Source: an uncultured Pelagibacteraceae bacterium
GTDB lineage: Bacteria; Pseudomonadota; Alphaproteobacteria; Pelagibacterales; Pelagibacteraceae
Length of the DNA stretch: 52,821 nucleotides
Reading direction: 5' to 3'
Assembly (NCBI GenBank): GCA_902527635.1
Contig: CABZPS010000005.1
Coordinates: forward strand, 1 to 52,821
A model generated the notes under the pieces. That model had not been told where the DNA came from and did not search any database. It saw nothing but the letters and a program-made list of their open reading frames with translations. Shown in pieces: positions 34,588 through 45,995 of this stretch (within the stretch, counting starts at the first letter, position 1; every line of letters starts with the position of its first letter). Both the position numbers and the translations under genes were made by a program.

Positions 34588-35550
34588 TTATTTAGATAAA
34601 TCAGGATCTATTTTAGATGCAACTTCCCATAAAGCTTTCACAGCATCTAGTGAATGCATAAATTCTTTTTTTTCTTTTTCATCTAGATCAATCTCTTGAA
34701 TTTTTTCTACACCATCTTTTCCAATAACAACAGGAACGCCTGCATAAACATTTTTCACACCGTATTCACCATTTAATTGTACAGCGCAAGGTAATAATTT
34801 TTTTTGATCATTCAGATATGCTTCTGCCATTTGAACACCTGAAGCTGCTGGTGCATAAAAGGCTGATCCTTTTTCTAAAAATTTAACTATCTCCGCACCA
34901 CCATCTCGTGTTCTTTGATTAATTTCCTCGATTCTTTCTAAAGAGATCTTTCCATTCTTCACAAACTCAAGTAATGGTTTACCTGAAATTTTTGTAAATC
35001 TTGGCATAGGAACCATGGTGTCACCATGACCCCCCATAACTATTGCCTCAATTTCTCTTACCGGCACATTTAATTCTAATGATAAAAATAGTTTAAATCT
35101 TGAGCTATCTAAAATACCTGCCATGCCAACAACTTTATTCGATGGCAAACCTGAAAATTTTTGAAATGCCATAACCATGACATCTAGAGGATTAGTAATA
35201 CAAATTACAAAAGCGTGAGGAGCATTTTTCTTTACCCCCTCAGCAACTTGTTTAATGATTTTCAAATTTATTCCAAGTAGATCATCTCGGCTCATTCCAG
35301 GTTTTCTTGGAACACCTGCTGTAATTATAATTACATCTGAATCTTTTATATCTTCATAATTATCAGTTCCAAAAAATCTAACGTTGAAACCATCTACAGA
35401 TGAAGATTGCGCAATATCTAATGCCTTTCCCTTTGCAATACCACTAGCTACATCAAATAATACCACTTCATTAACTAGTTCTTTTGTTCCTATTAAATGT
35501 GCAAGAGTTCCACCAATTTGTCCTGCTCCAATTAAAGATATTTTACTCAT
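34588..35550 (-). CDS. mdh: Malate dehydrogenase (LDH-like type)
   Basis: [40 protein letters not shown] and GGHGDTMVP. Confidence 0.97.
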   Translation of the reverse strand: MSKISLIGAGQIGGTLAHLIGTKELVNEVVLFDVASGIAKGKALDIAQSSSVDGFNVRFFGTDNYEDIKDSDVIIITAGVPRKPGMSRDDLLGINLKIIKQVAEGVKKNAPHAFVICITNPLDVMVMAFQKFSGLPSNKVVGMAGILDSSRFKLFLSLELNVPVREIEAIVMGGHGDTMVPMPRFTKISGKPLLEFVKNGKISLERIEEINQRTRDGGAEIVKFLEKGSAFYAPAASGVQMAEAYLNDQKKLLPCAVQLNGEYGVKNVYAGVPVVIGKDGVEKIQEIDLDEKEKKEFMHSLDAVKALWEVASKIDPDLSK

Positions 35551-35554
35551 TTTT

Positions 35555-37048
35555 TTATTTCATTGTTGGCATCACAAATTCGGCATTAGACCGAATACCT
35601 GAAGGCCATCTAGATGTTATTGTTTTTAATTTTGTATAAAATTTAATTCCCTCCATGCCATGCATTGCACTATCTCCAAATAAAGATCTTTTCCATCCAC
35701 CAAAACTATGAAAAGCCATCGGCACAGGAATAGGCACATTAATACCAACCATACCGACTTGAATTTTGCTTGCAAAAGTTCTTCCAGCATCACCATCCCT
35801 TGTGTAAATACTTACTCCATTTCCGTATTCATGATCATTGATTAATTCTGCTGCCTCTTCGAAAGTTTTAACTCTCACAACAGATAAAACAGGCCCAAAA
35901 ATTTCTTCTTTATAAATTCTCATATCTTTTTTAACATGATCAAATAAACAGCCACCAATATAGAAACCATTCTCATATCCTTGTAATTTTAAATTTCTTC
36001 CATCAACTATAAGTTTTGCACCTTCTTTTTCACCCAGGTCTACATAACTTTTTACTTTCTCAAGATGTTCTTTTGTAACTAATGGGCCCATCTCAGAGTC
36101 CTTATCCATCCCAGGACCAACCTTTAAAGCTTCAGCTTTTTTTGATAATCTTGACACTAATTCATCTCCTATATCACCCACTGCAACTGCCACCGATTGA
36201 GCCATACATCGTTCTCCTGCAGAACCATATGCAGCCCCCATTAAGCCATTTACTGCACCATCCAAGTCACAATCAGGCATAACAACTAAATGATTTTTTG
36301 CACCGCCAAGTGCTTGAACTCTTTTTTCATTTTTAGCTGAGTTTTCATAAATGTATTTAGCAATTGGAGTAGAACCAACAAAACTTACTGCTTTAATATC
36401 TTTGTTTGTTAAAATTGCATCAACCGCTTCTTTATCACCATTTACAACATTTAAAACTCCATCAGGAAGCCCAGCTTGTTTTAATAATTCAGCTAACTTA
36501 ATCGAGCATGATGGATCTTTTTCGGATGGCTTTAAAATAAAAGTATTCCCACAAGCGATTGCTATTGGAAACATCCACATTGGAACCATTGCTGGAAAAT
36601 TAAATGGTGTGATTCCAGCAACAACTCCTAAAGGCTGTCTCATTGACCAACTATCAACGTTAGTTCCAACATTTTCTGAAAATTCCCCTTTAAGCAAATG
36701 AGGAATACCACACGCAAATTCCACAACTTCTAAACCTCTAGTGAGAGAACCTCTTGCATCCTCATAAACTTTTCCATGTTCTGAAACTATTAGTTTTGTT
36801 AGCTCATCTGAATTTTTTTCTATGAGCTCCTTAAATTTGAACATTATTCTGGCTCTTTGGAGCGGAGGTTTTAAAGACCATTCTTCAAAAGCCTCTTTAG
36901 CAATTAAAACTGCTTTATCCAAATCATCTTTAGAACCTAATCTTACTTCTTTTTCTTGTTCACCTGTAGCCGGATTAAAAACTTTGCCTTTTTTATTAGA
37001 TGTGCTAGGAATTATTTTTCCACCAACAAAATGTTCTATTAATTTCAT
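35555..37048 (-). CDS. mmsA: CoA-acylating methylmalonate-semialdehyde dehydrogenase
   Basis: [74 protein letters not shown] and [17 protein letters not shown]. Confidence 0.93.
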   Translation of the reverse strand: MKLIEHFVGGKIIPSTSNKKGKVFNPATGEQEKEVRLGSKDDLDKAVLIAKEAFEEWSLKPPLQRARIMFKFKELIEKNSDELTKLIVSEHGKVYEDARGSLTRGLEVVEFACGIPHLLKGEFSENVGTNVDSWSMRQPLGVVAGITPFNFPAMVPMWMFPIAIACGNTFILKPSEKDPSCSIKLAELLKQAGLPDGVLNVVNGDKEAVDAILTNKDIKAVSFVGSTPIAKYIYENSAKNEKRVQALGGAKNHLVVMPDCDLDGAVNGLMGAAYGSAGERCMAQSVAVAVGDIGDELVSRLSKKAEALKVGPGMDKDSEMGPLVTKEHLEKVKSYVDLGEKEGAKLIVDGRNLKLQGYENGFYIGGCLFDHVKKDMRIYKEEIFGPVLSVVRVKTFEEAAELINDHEYGNGVSIYTRDGDAGRTFASKIQVGMVGINVPIPVPMAFHSFGGWKRSLFGDSAMHGMEGIKFYTKLKTITSRWPSGIRSNAEFVMPTMK

Positions 37049-37090
37049 GAATAGGGTGTTTTAGATTAAAAATTCTTATTAGTCTATTGT

Positions 37091-37873
37091 TTAAATATTG
37101 GCAGTTGCTAACATTTTTTTTATTTCAGCAATAGCTTTTGCGGGATTTAAACCTTTAGGACAAGCACTAGTACAGTTCATAATTGTATGACATCTATAAA
37201 GTTTAAGTTCATCTGCCACTTTTTTTAGTCTGGCATTTCTTTCCTCATCTCTGCTATCAACAATCCATCTATATGCTTGTAAAAGAACTGCAGGACCTAA
37301 ATATTTATCACCATTCCACCAATAGCTTGGACATGATGTTGAACAACAGGCACACATAATACACTCATATGCACCATCTAGTTTAGCCCTATCTTCTTTT
37401 GATTGAATAATTTCATTTGTTTCGGATTTAGAATTACTTTTTAGCCAAGGCTCGATTGACTGATATTGTTTGTACAATCCATCTAAATCTCCAATTAAAT
37501 CTTTTTTAACTTTTAAGTGTGGTAATGGATAAATATCTATATCACCATCTATTTCTTCATGTGGTTTTGTGCATGCTAAACCATTTTTGCCACCCATATT
37601 CATTGCACATGAACCACAAACCCCATGGGCACAGGATCTCCTATAAGCTAATGTTGGATCTATCTCGTTTTTAATTTTATTTAAAATATCTAAAACTTTG
37701 GATGGACAATTATCCATGTCAACCTCGTAGCTATCAATACGAGGATTTTCACCAGTTGAAGGGTCCCATCTATAAATATTTACTTTTCTTAAATTTTTTG
37801 ATCCAGTTTTATCCTTAAAATATTTACCTTTTTTTACTTCTGAGTCTTTAGGTAAATTAATTTGTACCATCAA
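37091..37873 (-). CDS. sdhB: Succinate dehydrogenase iron-sulfur subunit
   Basis: [41 protein letters not shown] and [21 protein letters not shown]. Confidence 0.98.
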   Translation of the reverse strand: MMVQINLPKDSEVKKGKYFKDKTGSKNLRKVNIYRWDPSTGENPRIDSYEVDMDNCPSKVLDILNKIKNEIDPTLAYRRSCAHGVCGSCAMNMGGKNGLACTKPHEEIDGDIDIYPLPHLKVKKDLIGDLDGLYKQYQSIEPWLKSNSKSETNEIIQSKEDRAKLDGAYECIMCACCSTSCPSYWWNGDKYLGPAVLLQAYRWIVDSRDEERNARLKKVADELKLYRCHTIMNCTSACPKGLNPAKAIAEIKKMLATANI

Positions 37874-39645
37874 TATACTCTTTCCTGAGGTGGAAAATAT
37901 TGAACATCGTTGGTTAAAGTAGACTTGTGAACTTCCCTATAACTTATTTTAGTATCTTTTCCATTGCACCAAGCAAGAGTATGTTGCATAAATTTTTCGT
38001 CATCTCTTTTTGGGTAATCCTCCCTCGCGTGAGCTCCTCGGCTCTCTTTTCTATTATACGCTGAGTCTACGGTTACAACTGCTTGTCTTATTAAATTATC
38101 AAATTCAAGTGTCTCTACTAAATCTGTGTTAAATATTAAAGATTTATCTTTTACTGATACAGAGCCTAATCCATCGTAGGTTTTTCTAATTTCGTTAACA
38201 CCTTCTTTTAGAGTTTTCTCTGTTCTAAAAACTGCACATTTTGATTGCATTGTTTTTTGCATTGATTGTCTCAATTCTGCTGTACCGATATCTCCTTCTG
38301 CATTCCTTAATTTATCAAAACGATCCAAAGATTTTTGTGTTTCTGTCTCACTAATTTGTTCATGAGGCGTTCCTGGTTTAATTAATTCTGCTGCTCTTTT
38401 TGCTGCTGCTCTTCCAAAAACAACTAAATCAATTAACGAATTGGAACCTAATCTATTAGCTCCGTGCACTGACACACATGCAGCTTCTCCAATTGCCATT
38501 AATCCAGGTACAGTTTTTTCTGAACCGTTAACAGTTAATACCTCAGCTTTGTAATTTGTTGGAATTCCACCCATATTGTAATGAACAGTTGGTACTACAG
38601 GAATTGGCTCTTTTGTAACATCTACATTTGCAAATAATCGCGCAGCGTCAGTAATACCTGGTAACCTACTTTCAATAATGTCTTTATCTAAATGGTTTAA
38701 ATTCAAATGGACATGATCCTGATCTTTTCCAACACCCCTTCCTTCGTTTATTTCAATTGACATTGATCTACTTACAACATCTCTTGATGCCAAATCTTTT
38801 GCTTTAGGTGCATATCTCTCCATAAACCTTTCGCCTTTAGAATTTGTTAGGTAACCTCCTTCACCTCTAGCACCTTCAGTTATTAATGTACCATGTCCAT
38901 AAATTCCTGTAGGATGAAATTGAACAAATTCCATATCCTGAAGCGGCAAACCTGCTCTTAAAACCATAGCATTTCCATCTCCAGTGCAAGTGTGTGCTGA
39001 AGTTGCTGAATAGTAAACTTTTCCATAACCACCTGTTGCAATAATTACTGTATGGGATCTGAATCTATGAATAGTTCCATCGTTTAAATTCCAAGCAATT
39101 AACCCTTTACATGCACCGTCTTTCATCAACAAATCTAGTGCAAAATATTCTATAAAAAATTCTGTTTTGTGTTTTAAAGCTTGTCCATACAGAGTATGCA
39201 AAATTGCATGTCCTGTTCTATCGGCGGCCGCACAAGTTCTTTGGACGATTCCATTTCCATAATCTTTCGTCATACCACCAAATGGTCTCTGATAAATCTT
39301 TCCATCCTCCGTTCTGCTAAACGGTACACCGTATTTTTCTAATTCAATTACTGCCTTTGGAGCTTCTTTACATAAGTACTCAATACTGTCTTGATCGCCT
39401 AACCAATCTGCACCTTTGACTGTGTCATACATATGCCAACGCCAATCATCCTCTCCCATGTTACCAAGCGCAGCTGATATTCCTCCTTGTGCAGCAGAAG
39501 TATGACTTCTAGTGGGAAACACTTTTGAAATACATGCAGTTTTTAATCCAGCCTCACTAAGGCCAACAGCAGCTCTTAATCCAGACCCTCCGGCTCCCAA
39601 AACTACAACATCATATTCATGATCTATTATTTTATATGAACTCAT
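37870..39645 (-). CDS. sdhA: Succinate dehydrogenase flavoprotein subunit
   Basis: [36 protein letters not shown] and [16 protein letters not shown]. Confidence 0.98.
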   Translation of the reverse strand: MSSYKIIDHEYDVVVLGAGGSGLRAAVGLSEAGLKTACISKVFPTRSHTSAAQGGISAALGNMGEDDWRWHMYDTVKGADWLGDQDSIEYLCKEAPKAVIELEKYGVPFSRTEDGKIYQRPFGGMTKDYGNGIVQRTCAAADRTGHAILHTLYGQALKHKTEFFIEYFALDLLMKDGACKGLIAWNLNDGTIHRFRSHTVIIATGGYGKVYYSATSAHTCTGDGNAMVLRAGLPLQDMEFVQFHPTGIYGHGTLITEGARGEGGYLTNSKGERFMERYAPKAKDLASRDVVSRSMSIEINEGRGVGKDQDHVHLNLNHLDKDIIESRLPGITDAARLFANVDVTKEPIPVVPTVHYNMGGIPTNYKAEVLTVNGSEKTVPGLMAIGEAACVSVHGANRLGSNSLIDLVVFGRAAAKRAAELIKPGTPHEQISETETQKSLDRFDKLRNAEGDIGTAELRQSMQKTMQSKCAVFRTEKTLKEGVNEIRKTYDGLGSVSVKDKSLIFNTDLVETLEFDNLIRQAVVTVDSAYNRKESRGAHAREDYPKRDDEKFMQHTLAWCNGKDTKISYREVHKSTLTNDVQYFPPQERVY

Positions 39646-39965
39646 AATATAGAGATTAATATAATTGTAATTAAAGGAATTACCACTGCAGATACATATA
39701 AAAGCCTATTTGCGACATTTTTGATTTTATCTTCCTTAATATAATCCTCAAAAACCTCGCTTATACTTAATGCAGAAAAAAAATATGCATTTATGATAAA
39801 TATACTAAACAAAAACTTGGATAATGGTGTTGAAAAAAAAGTAACTACTGTGAGATAATCTTGATCATAAATTTTTATGAAATTTATAATAAACCATAGC
39901 ATTAATGGAATCAGTATTACTCCACTGATTTTTAAAAATATCCATTTTTTAGTTGCATTGATCAT
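39642..39965 (-). CDS. sdhD: Succinate dehydrogenase membrane anchor subunit (likely start MINATKKW)
   Basis: Three-TM protein between sdhC and sdhA; the listed ORF to 39986 overlaps sdhC, an internal ATG at 39965 fits better. Confidence 0.85.
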   Translation of the reverse strand: MINATKKWIFLKISGVILIPLMLWFIINFIKIYDQDYLTVVTFFSTPLSKFLFSIFIINAYFFSALSISEVFEDYIKEDKIKNVANRLLYVSAVVIPLITIILISIL

Positions 39966-39966
39966 T

Positions 39967-40359
39967 CTAAAAAAAAAATTTTCCAATTAAATAAAAAAAT
40001 ACTGTCAAAACTACTGAACCGAATATAACTATTAAACCAGTTATATTAGTTGTTTTAATTTCAAATCCATATCCTAAATCCATAATTAAATGTCTTATCT
40101 CACTTAATATTTGAAAAGAAAAAGACCAAGTAATTCCAAGAATTACAAATTTACCTAACAGAGAACTCATAAAAAAATTTATCATTTCATAACTACTTTC
40201 TCCAAGTATAAGAAGGGAAGCAATTAGACAAATGAAAGTAATTGCAACTATATTAATTATTCCTGTTATTCTGTGAGAGATGGATACTAATGAAGAAATA
40301 TGCCATTTGTAAATTTGGATATGGGGAGATAGTGGTTCTTTATTTTGCATAAAAATCAT
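39967..40359 (-). CDS. sdhC: Succinate dehydrogenase cytochrome b556 subunit
   Basis: PLSPHIQIYKWHISSLVSISHRITG is the SdhC signature; histidine in HLIMDLGYG. Confidence 0.93.
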   Translation of the reverse strand: MIFMQNKEPLSPHIQIYKWHISSLVSISHRITGIINIVAITFICLIASLLILGESSYEMINFFMSSLLGKFVILGITWSFSFQILSEIRHLIMDLGYGFEIKTTNITGLIVIFGSVVLTVFFYLIGKFFF

Positions 40360-41349
40360 TCTTAATCAATCTTTCGGCTATTTCTACCGCATTCAAAGCC
40401 GCGCCTCTTAAAAGATTATCAGAGACAATCCAAAGATTTAATCCATTTTTAATTGTTTTGTCTTCTCTTATTCTTGATATGAATGTCTCATCTTTACCTT
40501 CAGCCTCTATAGGAGTTATGTATCCCCCGTCTGATCTTTCATCTATTACCTTACAGCCCTCAAAATTGTTTAATGCTTTTCTAACTTTTATAAGAGAAAA
40601 CGGCTTTTCGAATTGCAAATTTACTGACTCAGAATGTGAAATAGATATTGGTAATCTTACACATGTCGCTGTCAAATCGATTTTATTATCTAAAATTTTT
40701 TTTGTTTCGTGACACATTTTTAATTCTTCTTTTGTGTATCCATCATCTGAGAAGACATCAATATGTGGAATAGCATTAAAAGCTATTTGTTTTGTAAAGT
40801 TTTTTGAATCAATTTTTACTCCACCTAATGCTAGTTTTGTTTGTTCAATCAGCTCATCCATAGGCTCTTTGCCACCTCCTGATACTGATTGATAAGTAGA
40901 GACAACTACCCTTTTGATTATAAACAAATCATGTAAAGGTTTGAGGGCAATTACTAACTGTGCAGTTGAACAATTAGGATTTGCAATAATGTTTTTTTTC
41001 ATATTATTCAAATCTTCAGAGTTCACCTGTGGGACTATTAAGGGAACCTCAGGATCCATTCTAAAAAAACTTGAATTATCTATAACTAATGATTTTTTAG
41101 AAGCTTTTTCTGCAAATTCTTTAGAGATTTTTCTACCAGCTGCAAAAAAAGTAATTTTAACTTTTGAGAAATCAAAATTATCCAGATCAACCACATCATA
41201 TTCTTTGTTTCTAAATTTAATTTTTTTTTCCTAAACTTTTTGATGAAGCAACTAAATGTAGATTATCAATTTTAAGTTCTTTTTTTTCAAGAACCTCTAA
41301 AATTTTTCTTCCAACATTTCCTGTTGCACCTACTATAGCAATATTCATA
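40340..41349 (-). CDS. asd: Aspartate-semialdehyde dehydrogenase, reading frame interrupted by a 1-nt frameshift at an A9 run
   Basis: N-terminus MNIAIVGATGNVGRKILEVLEKKELKIDNLHLVASSKSLGKK is encoded at 41349 down to about 41221 in another frame; the ORF from 41194 continues VVDLDNFDFSKVKITFFAAGRKISKEFA..., ANPNCSTAQLV. Deleting one base of the T9 run (41221-41229) restores GKKIKFRNKEYDVVDLDNF. Confidence 0.9.
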
Positions 41350-41367
41350 TTAACGTTTATTTTTATA

Positions 41368-42477
41368 CTAAATGAAAGGTAAATCGCAAATTGTTCCTAC
41401 AAATATTTTCTCGTTAATATCTATTTTAAATTGAGTTTTGCCATCCCAATAAGGTTTATTAACCATGGCTATACCAATAACTTTTTTAAATGTTGGAGAA
41501 TATGCTGCTGATCTAACATAGCCCATAACTTTATTATTATCGTCTAATAATGTCTTTTCACAATACATATCAATTTTATTATGATCAATTTTTACTCCCA
41601 TCAGTTTTCTTGATATACCCTCGTGTCTTATTTTTTTTAACTTTTCTTTACCTAAAAAATCAATTCCATTATCTAAATGTATGAACTTGTCAAAATTTGC
41701 TTCAAAAGGATTATCCCTATTATCAAAATCATTTCCATAAGAAAATAACGCTGACTCTATTCTCTCGATCAAATTTGGACACCCTGCTTTCACGTTATAT
41801 TCAGATCCATATTCAAAAAGATAATCATATAAATCTTGACCTGCTAAATTGTCTTCTACATAAATCTCAAAACCACTTTGTTTTGACCAACCTGACCTAG
41901 CAATAAAATATTTATAGTTTTTAAAATCATAATATTTGAAATTAAAAAACTTTAATTGTCTTATTTCATCGCCAAATAGTTTTGCCATTAAGTCGTCTGA
42001 AAGGGGTCCTTGAACAGCTAATATATTTACATTTGGCTCTTTAATTTCTACCTCAAATTTATTTCCTGCAGCAAGACCTTTGGCGAAAAAAATTACGTCA
42101 GAATCAGCAATCGATAACCACCATCTATCATCTGCTAATTTATTTATTATTGGATCGTTAACTAAAAGACCTTGATCATCAACTAATGGGGCATAATAAC
42201 ATCTCCCAACTTTTGATTTAGATAAATCTCTACAAGTCATTAATTGCACTAGTTTTGCAGAGTCTTTTCCAGAAATTTCTACTTGTCTTTCTGCAGCAAC
42301 GTCCCAGACTTGAACAAACTTTTTCAAATGATGATAGTCGGACTCTAATGACTTAAATGATGCAGGTAGTAACATATGATTGTAAACTGTATAGCTACTT
42401 ACACCGTGAGACTCGATCCTATCAGTGTAGGGTGTGCTCCTCAATCTTCTTGATTTTACAATTGGAAAATTTTTCAT
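41368..42477 (-). CDS. dmdA: Dimethylsulfoniopropionate demethylase
   Basis: GcvT-fold protein of 369 aa with [71 protein letters not shown] and [21 protein letters not shown], resembling SAR11 DmdA; adjacent to dmdB and dmdC-like genes. Confidence 0.88.
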   Translation of the reverse strand: MKNFPIVKSRRLRSTPYTDRIESHGVSSYTVYNHMLLPASFKSLESDYHHLKKFVQVWDVAAERQVEISGKDSAKLVQLMTCRDLSKSKVGRCYYAPLVDDQGLLVNDPIINKLADDRWWLSIADSDVIFFAKGLAAGNKFEVEIKEPNVNILAVQGPLSDDLMAKLFGDEIRQLKFFNFKYYDFKNYKYFIARSGWSKQSGFEIYVEDNLAGQDLYDYLFEYGSEYNVKAGCPNLIERIESALFSYGNDFDNRDNPFEANFDKFIHLDNGIDFLGKEKLKKIRHEGISRKLMGVKIDHNKIDMYCEKTLLDDNNKVMGYVRSAAYSPTFKKVIGIAMVNKPYWDGKTQFKIDINEKIFVGTICDLPFI

Positions 42478-42528
42478 TTTTTTAAATTTTAGATCTTTTC
42501 TCTCATTTCAAATGCTTTTTCAATCAAA

Positions 42529-42534
42529 ATTATA
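42529..42534 (-). promoter_or_regulatory. Possible -10 element for dmdA
   Basis: TATAAT on the minus strand about 52 nt upstream of the dmdA start in a 106-bp gap; no good -35 seen. Confidence 0.3.
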
Positions 42535-42583
42535 CGTCAGATATTGTTGATTTAATCTATACTGAGAACTATCAATCAGAATT

Positions 42584-44201
42584 TTAAAATTTTTTTCTTA
42601 ATTCAAATTTTTGGATTTTTCCAGTTGAAGTTTTGGGTAATTCACAAAAAACTACTTGTTTTGGAACTTTAAATCCAGCAAGGGTTTCTTTACAAAAACT
42701 AATCAGTTCTTTTTCAGTTGTAAGCTTGTCTTTTACTAATTCAATAAATGCGCAAGGAACCTCACCCCATTTTTGGTCAGGTTTAGCTACAACTGCAGCA
42801 ATTGAAACCGAAGGGTGCTTTGCTAAAGTATTTTCTATTTCTATTGACGATATATTTTCTCCTCCTGAAATAATTATGTCTTTAGATCTATCTTGAATTT
42901 TGACGTAACCATCAGAGTGTATAACTGCTAAATCGCCAGAATGAAACCATCCTCCATCCATTGCTTTGTTGGTAGCATCTTTATCTTTAAAATACCCTTT
43001 CATCACAATATTCCCTTTAATCATAATCTCACCAATAGTTTTTCCATCTTTTGGTACTTCCTCCATAGTCTTGGGATCCATAACAGCTATTCCCTCGGTG
43101 TTCGGATATCTAACTCCTTGCCTTGCTTTAATTTCATTTTGCTTTTCTTCATCAAATCTATTCCAAGACTCATTCCATGCGCATTGAGTAACATGACCAT
43201 AAGTTTCTGTTAATCCATAAACATGCATAACCTCAAATCCAAGTTCTTTCATTTTTTTAAATATTATACTAGGTGGGGGGGGCCCCAGCAGTTAAAACAA
43301 AGACTTTTTGTTTTAATTTTCTTCTGTCAGATTCAGGTGCGCTAGTGATCATGTTTAATACAATTGGTGCTCCACCAAAATGGGTTACATTGTATTTGTC
43401 TATTAATTCAAATATCTTCTTCACATCAATATTTCTTAAACAAATAGTTCTTCCATTTAACATAGGTACGGTCCAAGGATAACCCCAACCATTGCAATGA
43501 AACATTGGGACTATAGTTAAGAAATTTAACCTATTTGGCATATCCCAAGCAACTGCACTTCCAGTAGACATTAAATACGATCCTCTGTGATGGTAAACAA
43601 CACCTTTTGGATTACCTGTAGTTCCAGATGTATAACTTAATGAAATCGCTTGCCACTCATCCTCAGGCATTTTCCAATCAAAATCTTCCTCTCCAGTATT
43701 TAGAAAATTTTCATATTCTAACTCTCCAATTTTTTCACACTTTGACTGATCAGCAAATTTATCTACAATATCAATAATGGTTATTTTTTTATTCACTGTG
43801 TTCAATGCTTTCTTAACTTCACCATGAAGCTGCCTATCAACAACTAATACTTTTGCATCACTATGATTTAAAATATATGCAATAGTCTTAGCATCCAATC
43901 TGATATTGATTGTGTTTAAAACTGCACCAGTCATTGGTACAGAGTAATGACCTTCAAAAATTTCTGGAGTGTTAAAAGCTAAAAATGAGACAGTATCTCC
44001 TTTTTTGACACCTATTTTAGCGAGAGCACTTGCGAATTTTACAGCACGTTTATAGACTTCAACCCAAGAATATTTACGATCTTCATAGATAACTGCATCA
44101 TAATCTGGATATATATCTTTAGCTCTTTTTAAAAAAGTTAGGGGTGTTAAGGGAATATAATTAGCCTCGTTTTTATCTAAATTAGTGTCGTAATGACTCA
44201 T
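42584..44201 (-). CDS. dmdB: Methylmercaptopropionate-CoA ligase-like acyl-CoA synthetase, interrupted by a 1-nt frameshift at a C8 run
   Basis: Two ORFs (43269-44201 and 42584-43252) are the N- and C-terminal parts of one AMP-binding enzyme: SLSYTSGTTGNPKGVVYHHRG, VYGLTETYGH, GWFHSGDLAVIHSDGYVKIQDRSKDIIISGGENIS and PKTSTGKIQKFELRKKF. Removing one base of the G8 run restores TAGAPPPSIIFKKMKELGFEVMHVYGLTE. Confidence 0.87.
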
Positions 44202-44202
44202 T

Positions 44203-45969
44203 TTAATTAAATTTAAAATTCATGATATTTGAACTTCCCGAGATAGCAGATTTATAATGTTGTTCAGCTCTCGGCAGAACTTTTTCAAAATAAAATTTTG
44301 CAGTATTTATTTTATCCTCATGAAACTTTTTATTTTCCTCAAAATCTTTAAAGCTTACAGTTAAAACTTTTACCCAAGCAAAAGCTAGAGATATGTAACC
44401 AAGAGTCTTCAAATAATCATTAGCAGCTGCACTGACATCATCTTTGTTAGTCTTTATTTTGTCAATAGTCCAATCACTAAATTTTTTTAAAATTTTCAAA
44501 TTATAATTTAATGTATCAACAAATGGCTTCATTTTTTCATTATCTAAATTAGTTTCAGATTTAATCAAATTCATAAATTTATCGACTATGTTTCCATTCT
44601 TAGTTGACAGTTTTCTAAAAACTAAATCAGCTGCTTGAACTGAATTAGTTCCTTCATAAATCGGTGTAATCCTGTTGTCTCTATACAATTGCTCTATACC
44701 TTGATCTTTTGTATAACCGTATCCACCAAATATTTGCATTGCATCGCTTGTTATTTCCATTCCTAAATCAGAAAATAACGATTTTACAACTGGTGTCATT
44801 AACGAGACCATATCCAAGGCCTCCTGTTTGATCTTTTGATCATCATGATTTAAACTAACTTCAGTTTGTTGAGACAACCAGAAACATAACGCTCTTTCTC
44901 CCTCAATTATAGACTTCATATTCAACAAAGTTTTTCTTATATCAGCATGTTCAATAATTGAATCTGCATTTCCATTTTCAGACTTATTATTGTTGCTTTT
45001 TCCTTGTTTTCTATCTTTTGCATAATTAAGAGAATTTTGATAAGCAATTTCTGAAATTCCTAAACCTTGAATACCCACAACGATTCTCTCTAGATTCATC
45101 ATTGTGAACATTTGACTCAATCCCTTGTTTTTAGGTCCAATCATTATTCCTGTGGCTTCATCAAAATTTAACACACATGTAGCTGAACCCTTAATACCCA
45201 TTTTTGTTTCTATTGATCCAGTAGATATTCCATTTCTTTGGCCAACAGTTCCATCTTCTTTTACAATAAATTTTGGAACTAGGAATAAGCTTATTCCCTT
45301 AGTCCCTTTAGGCGAGTCTGTTGCCCTTGCTATCACCAAATGAATAATATTTTCTGTTAAATCATGATCACCAGAGGTAATAAATATTTTTTGCCCTGTG
45401 ATTTTATATGATCCGTCTGGTTGTTCTACTGCCTTTGTTTTTAATAAACCTAAGTCTGTTCCACAGACTGGTTCGGTTAGACACATTGTGCCACTCCATT
45501 TACCCTCAACCATTTTAGGAAGGTATTTGTCTTTTATTTCATCTGTGGCATGGTGATGAATACAATTATAGGCTCCTAAAGTTAATTCGCTGTAAAGTTT
45601 AAATGCAAGACTTGCTGATGATATCATTTCATCAAAAAATGCACTAACAGTTCTAGGCATGCCTTGTCCTCCGTATTTTGGATCACAAGATAATGAAGTC
45701 CAACCGTCCTCAATATATTTTTGATAGGCCTCTTTATATCCTGGTGGAGTTCTTACAACCCCATTTTCTAAAATTGCAGGATTTTCATCTCCAGCTTTTG
45801 CTAGTGGCAAAATCAAATTTTGATTGATTTTTGCAGCTTCCTCTAGAATATCTTTAACTAACTCGGGACTTACCTCTTTATATTTTTCCAGTTCATTATA
45901 GTTTTTATTGTCCCTTAATTTCTCAAAAAGAAACATCATATCATCAACTGGTGCTATATAGCTTGGCAT
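44203..45969 (-). CDS. dmdC: Methylthiopropanoyl-CoA dehydrogenase-like acyl-CoA dehydrogenase
   Basis: 588-aa ACAD: MPSYIAPVDDMMFLFEKL, GTMCLTEPVCGTDLGLLKTKA, QIFGGYGYTKDQGIEQLYRDNRITPIYEGTNSVQAADL; next to dmdB and dmdA. Confidence 0.87.
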   Translation of the reverse strand: MPSYIAPVDDMMFLFEKLRDNKNYNELEKYKEVSPELVKDILEEAAKINQNLILPLAKAGDENPAILENGVVRTPPGYKEAYQKYIEDGWTSLSCDPKYGGQGMPRTVSAFFDEMISSASLAFKLYSELTLGAYNCIHHHATDEIKDKYLPKMVEGKWSGTMCLTEPVCGTDLGLLKTKAVEQPDGSYKITGQKIFITSGDHDLTENIIHLVIARATDSPKGTKGISLFLVPKFIVKEDGTVGQRNGISTGSIETKMGIKGSATCVLNFDEATGIMIGPKNKGLSQMFTMMNLERIVVGIQGLGISEIAYQNSLNYAKDRKQGKSNNNKSENGNADSIIEHADIRKTLLNMKSIIEGERALCFWLSQQTEVSLNHDDQKIKQEALDMVSLMTPVVKSLFSDLGMEITSDAMQIFGGYGYTKDQGIEQLYRDNRITPIYEGTNSVQAADLVFRKLSTKNGNIVDKFMNLIKSETNLDNEKMKPFVDTLNYNLKILKKFSDWTIDKIKTNKDDVSAAANDYLKTLGYISLAFAWVKVLTVSFKDFEENKKFHEDKINTAKFYFEKVLPRAEQHYKSAISGSSNIMNFKFN

Positions 45970-45995
45970 ATATAAAGTTTAAAATAATTAATTAA

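Noticed and set aside
41350-41367. asd truncation as real pseudogenisation
   Set aside because: Both halves retain conserved motifs and differ only by one base in a homopolymer; reported as a frameshift rather than a decayed gene.
42941-43213. Plus-strand ORFs within the dmdB region
   Set aside because: Antisense to the clearly homologous C-terminal half of the AMP-binding enzyme.
42584-43252. C-terminal AMP-binding ORF as an independent short gene
   Set aside because: It is collinear with the preceding ORF and joined by a single-base change at the C8 tract, so it is one interrupted gene.
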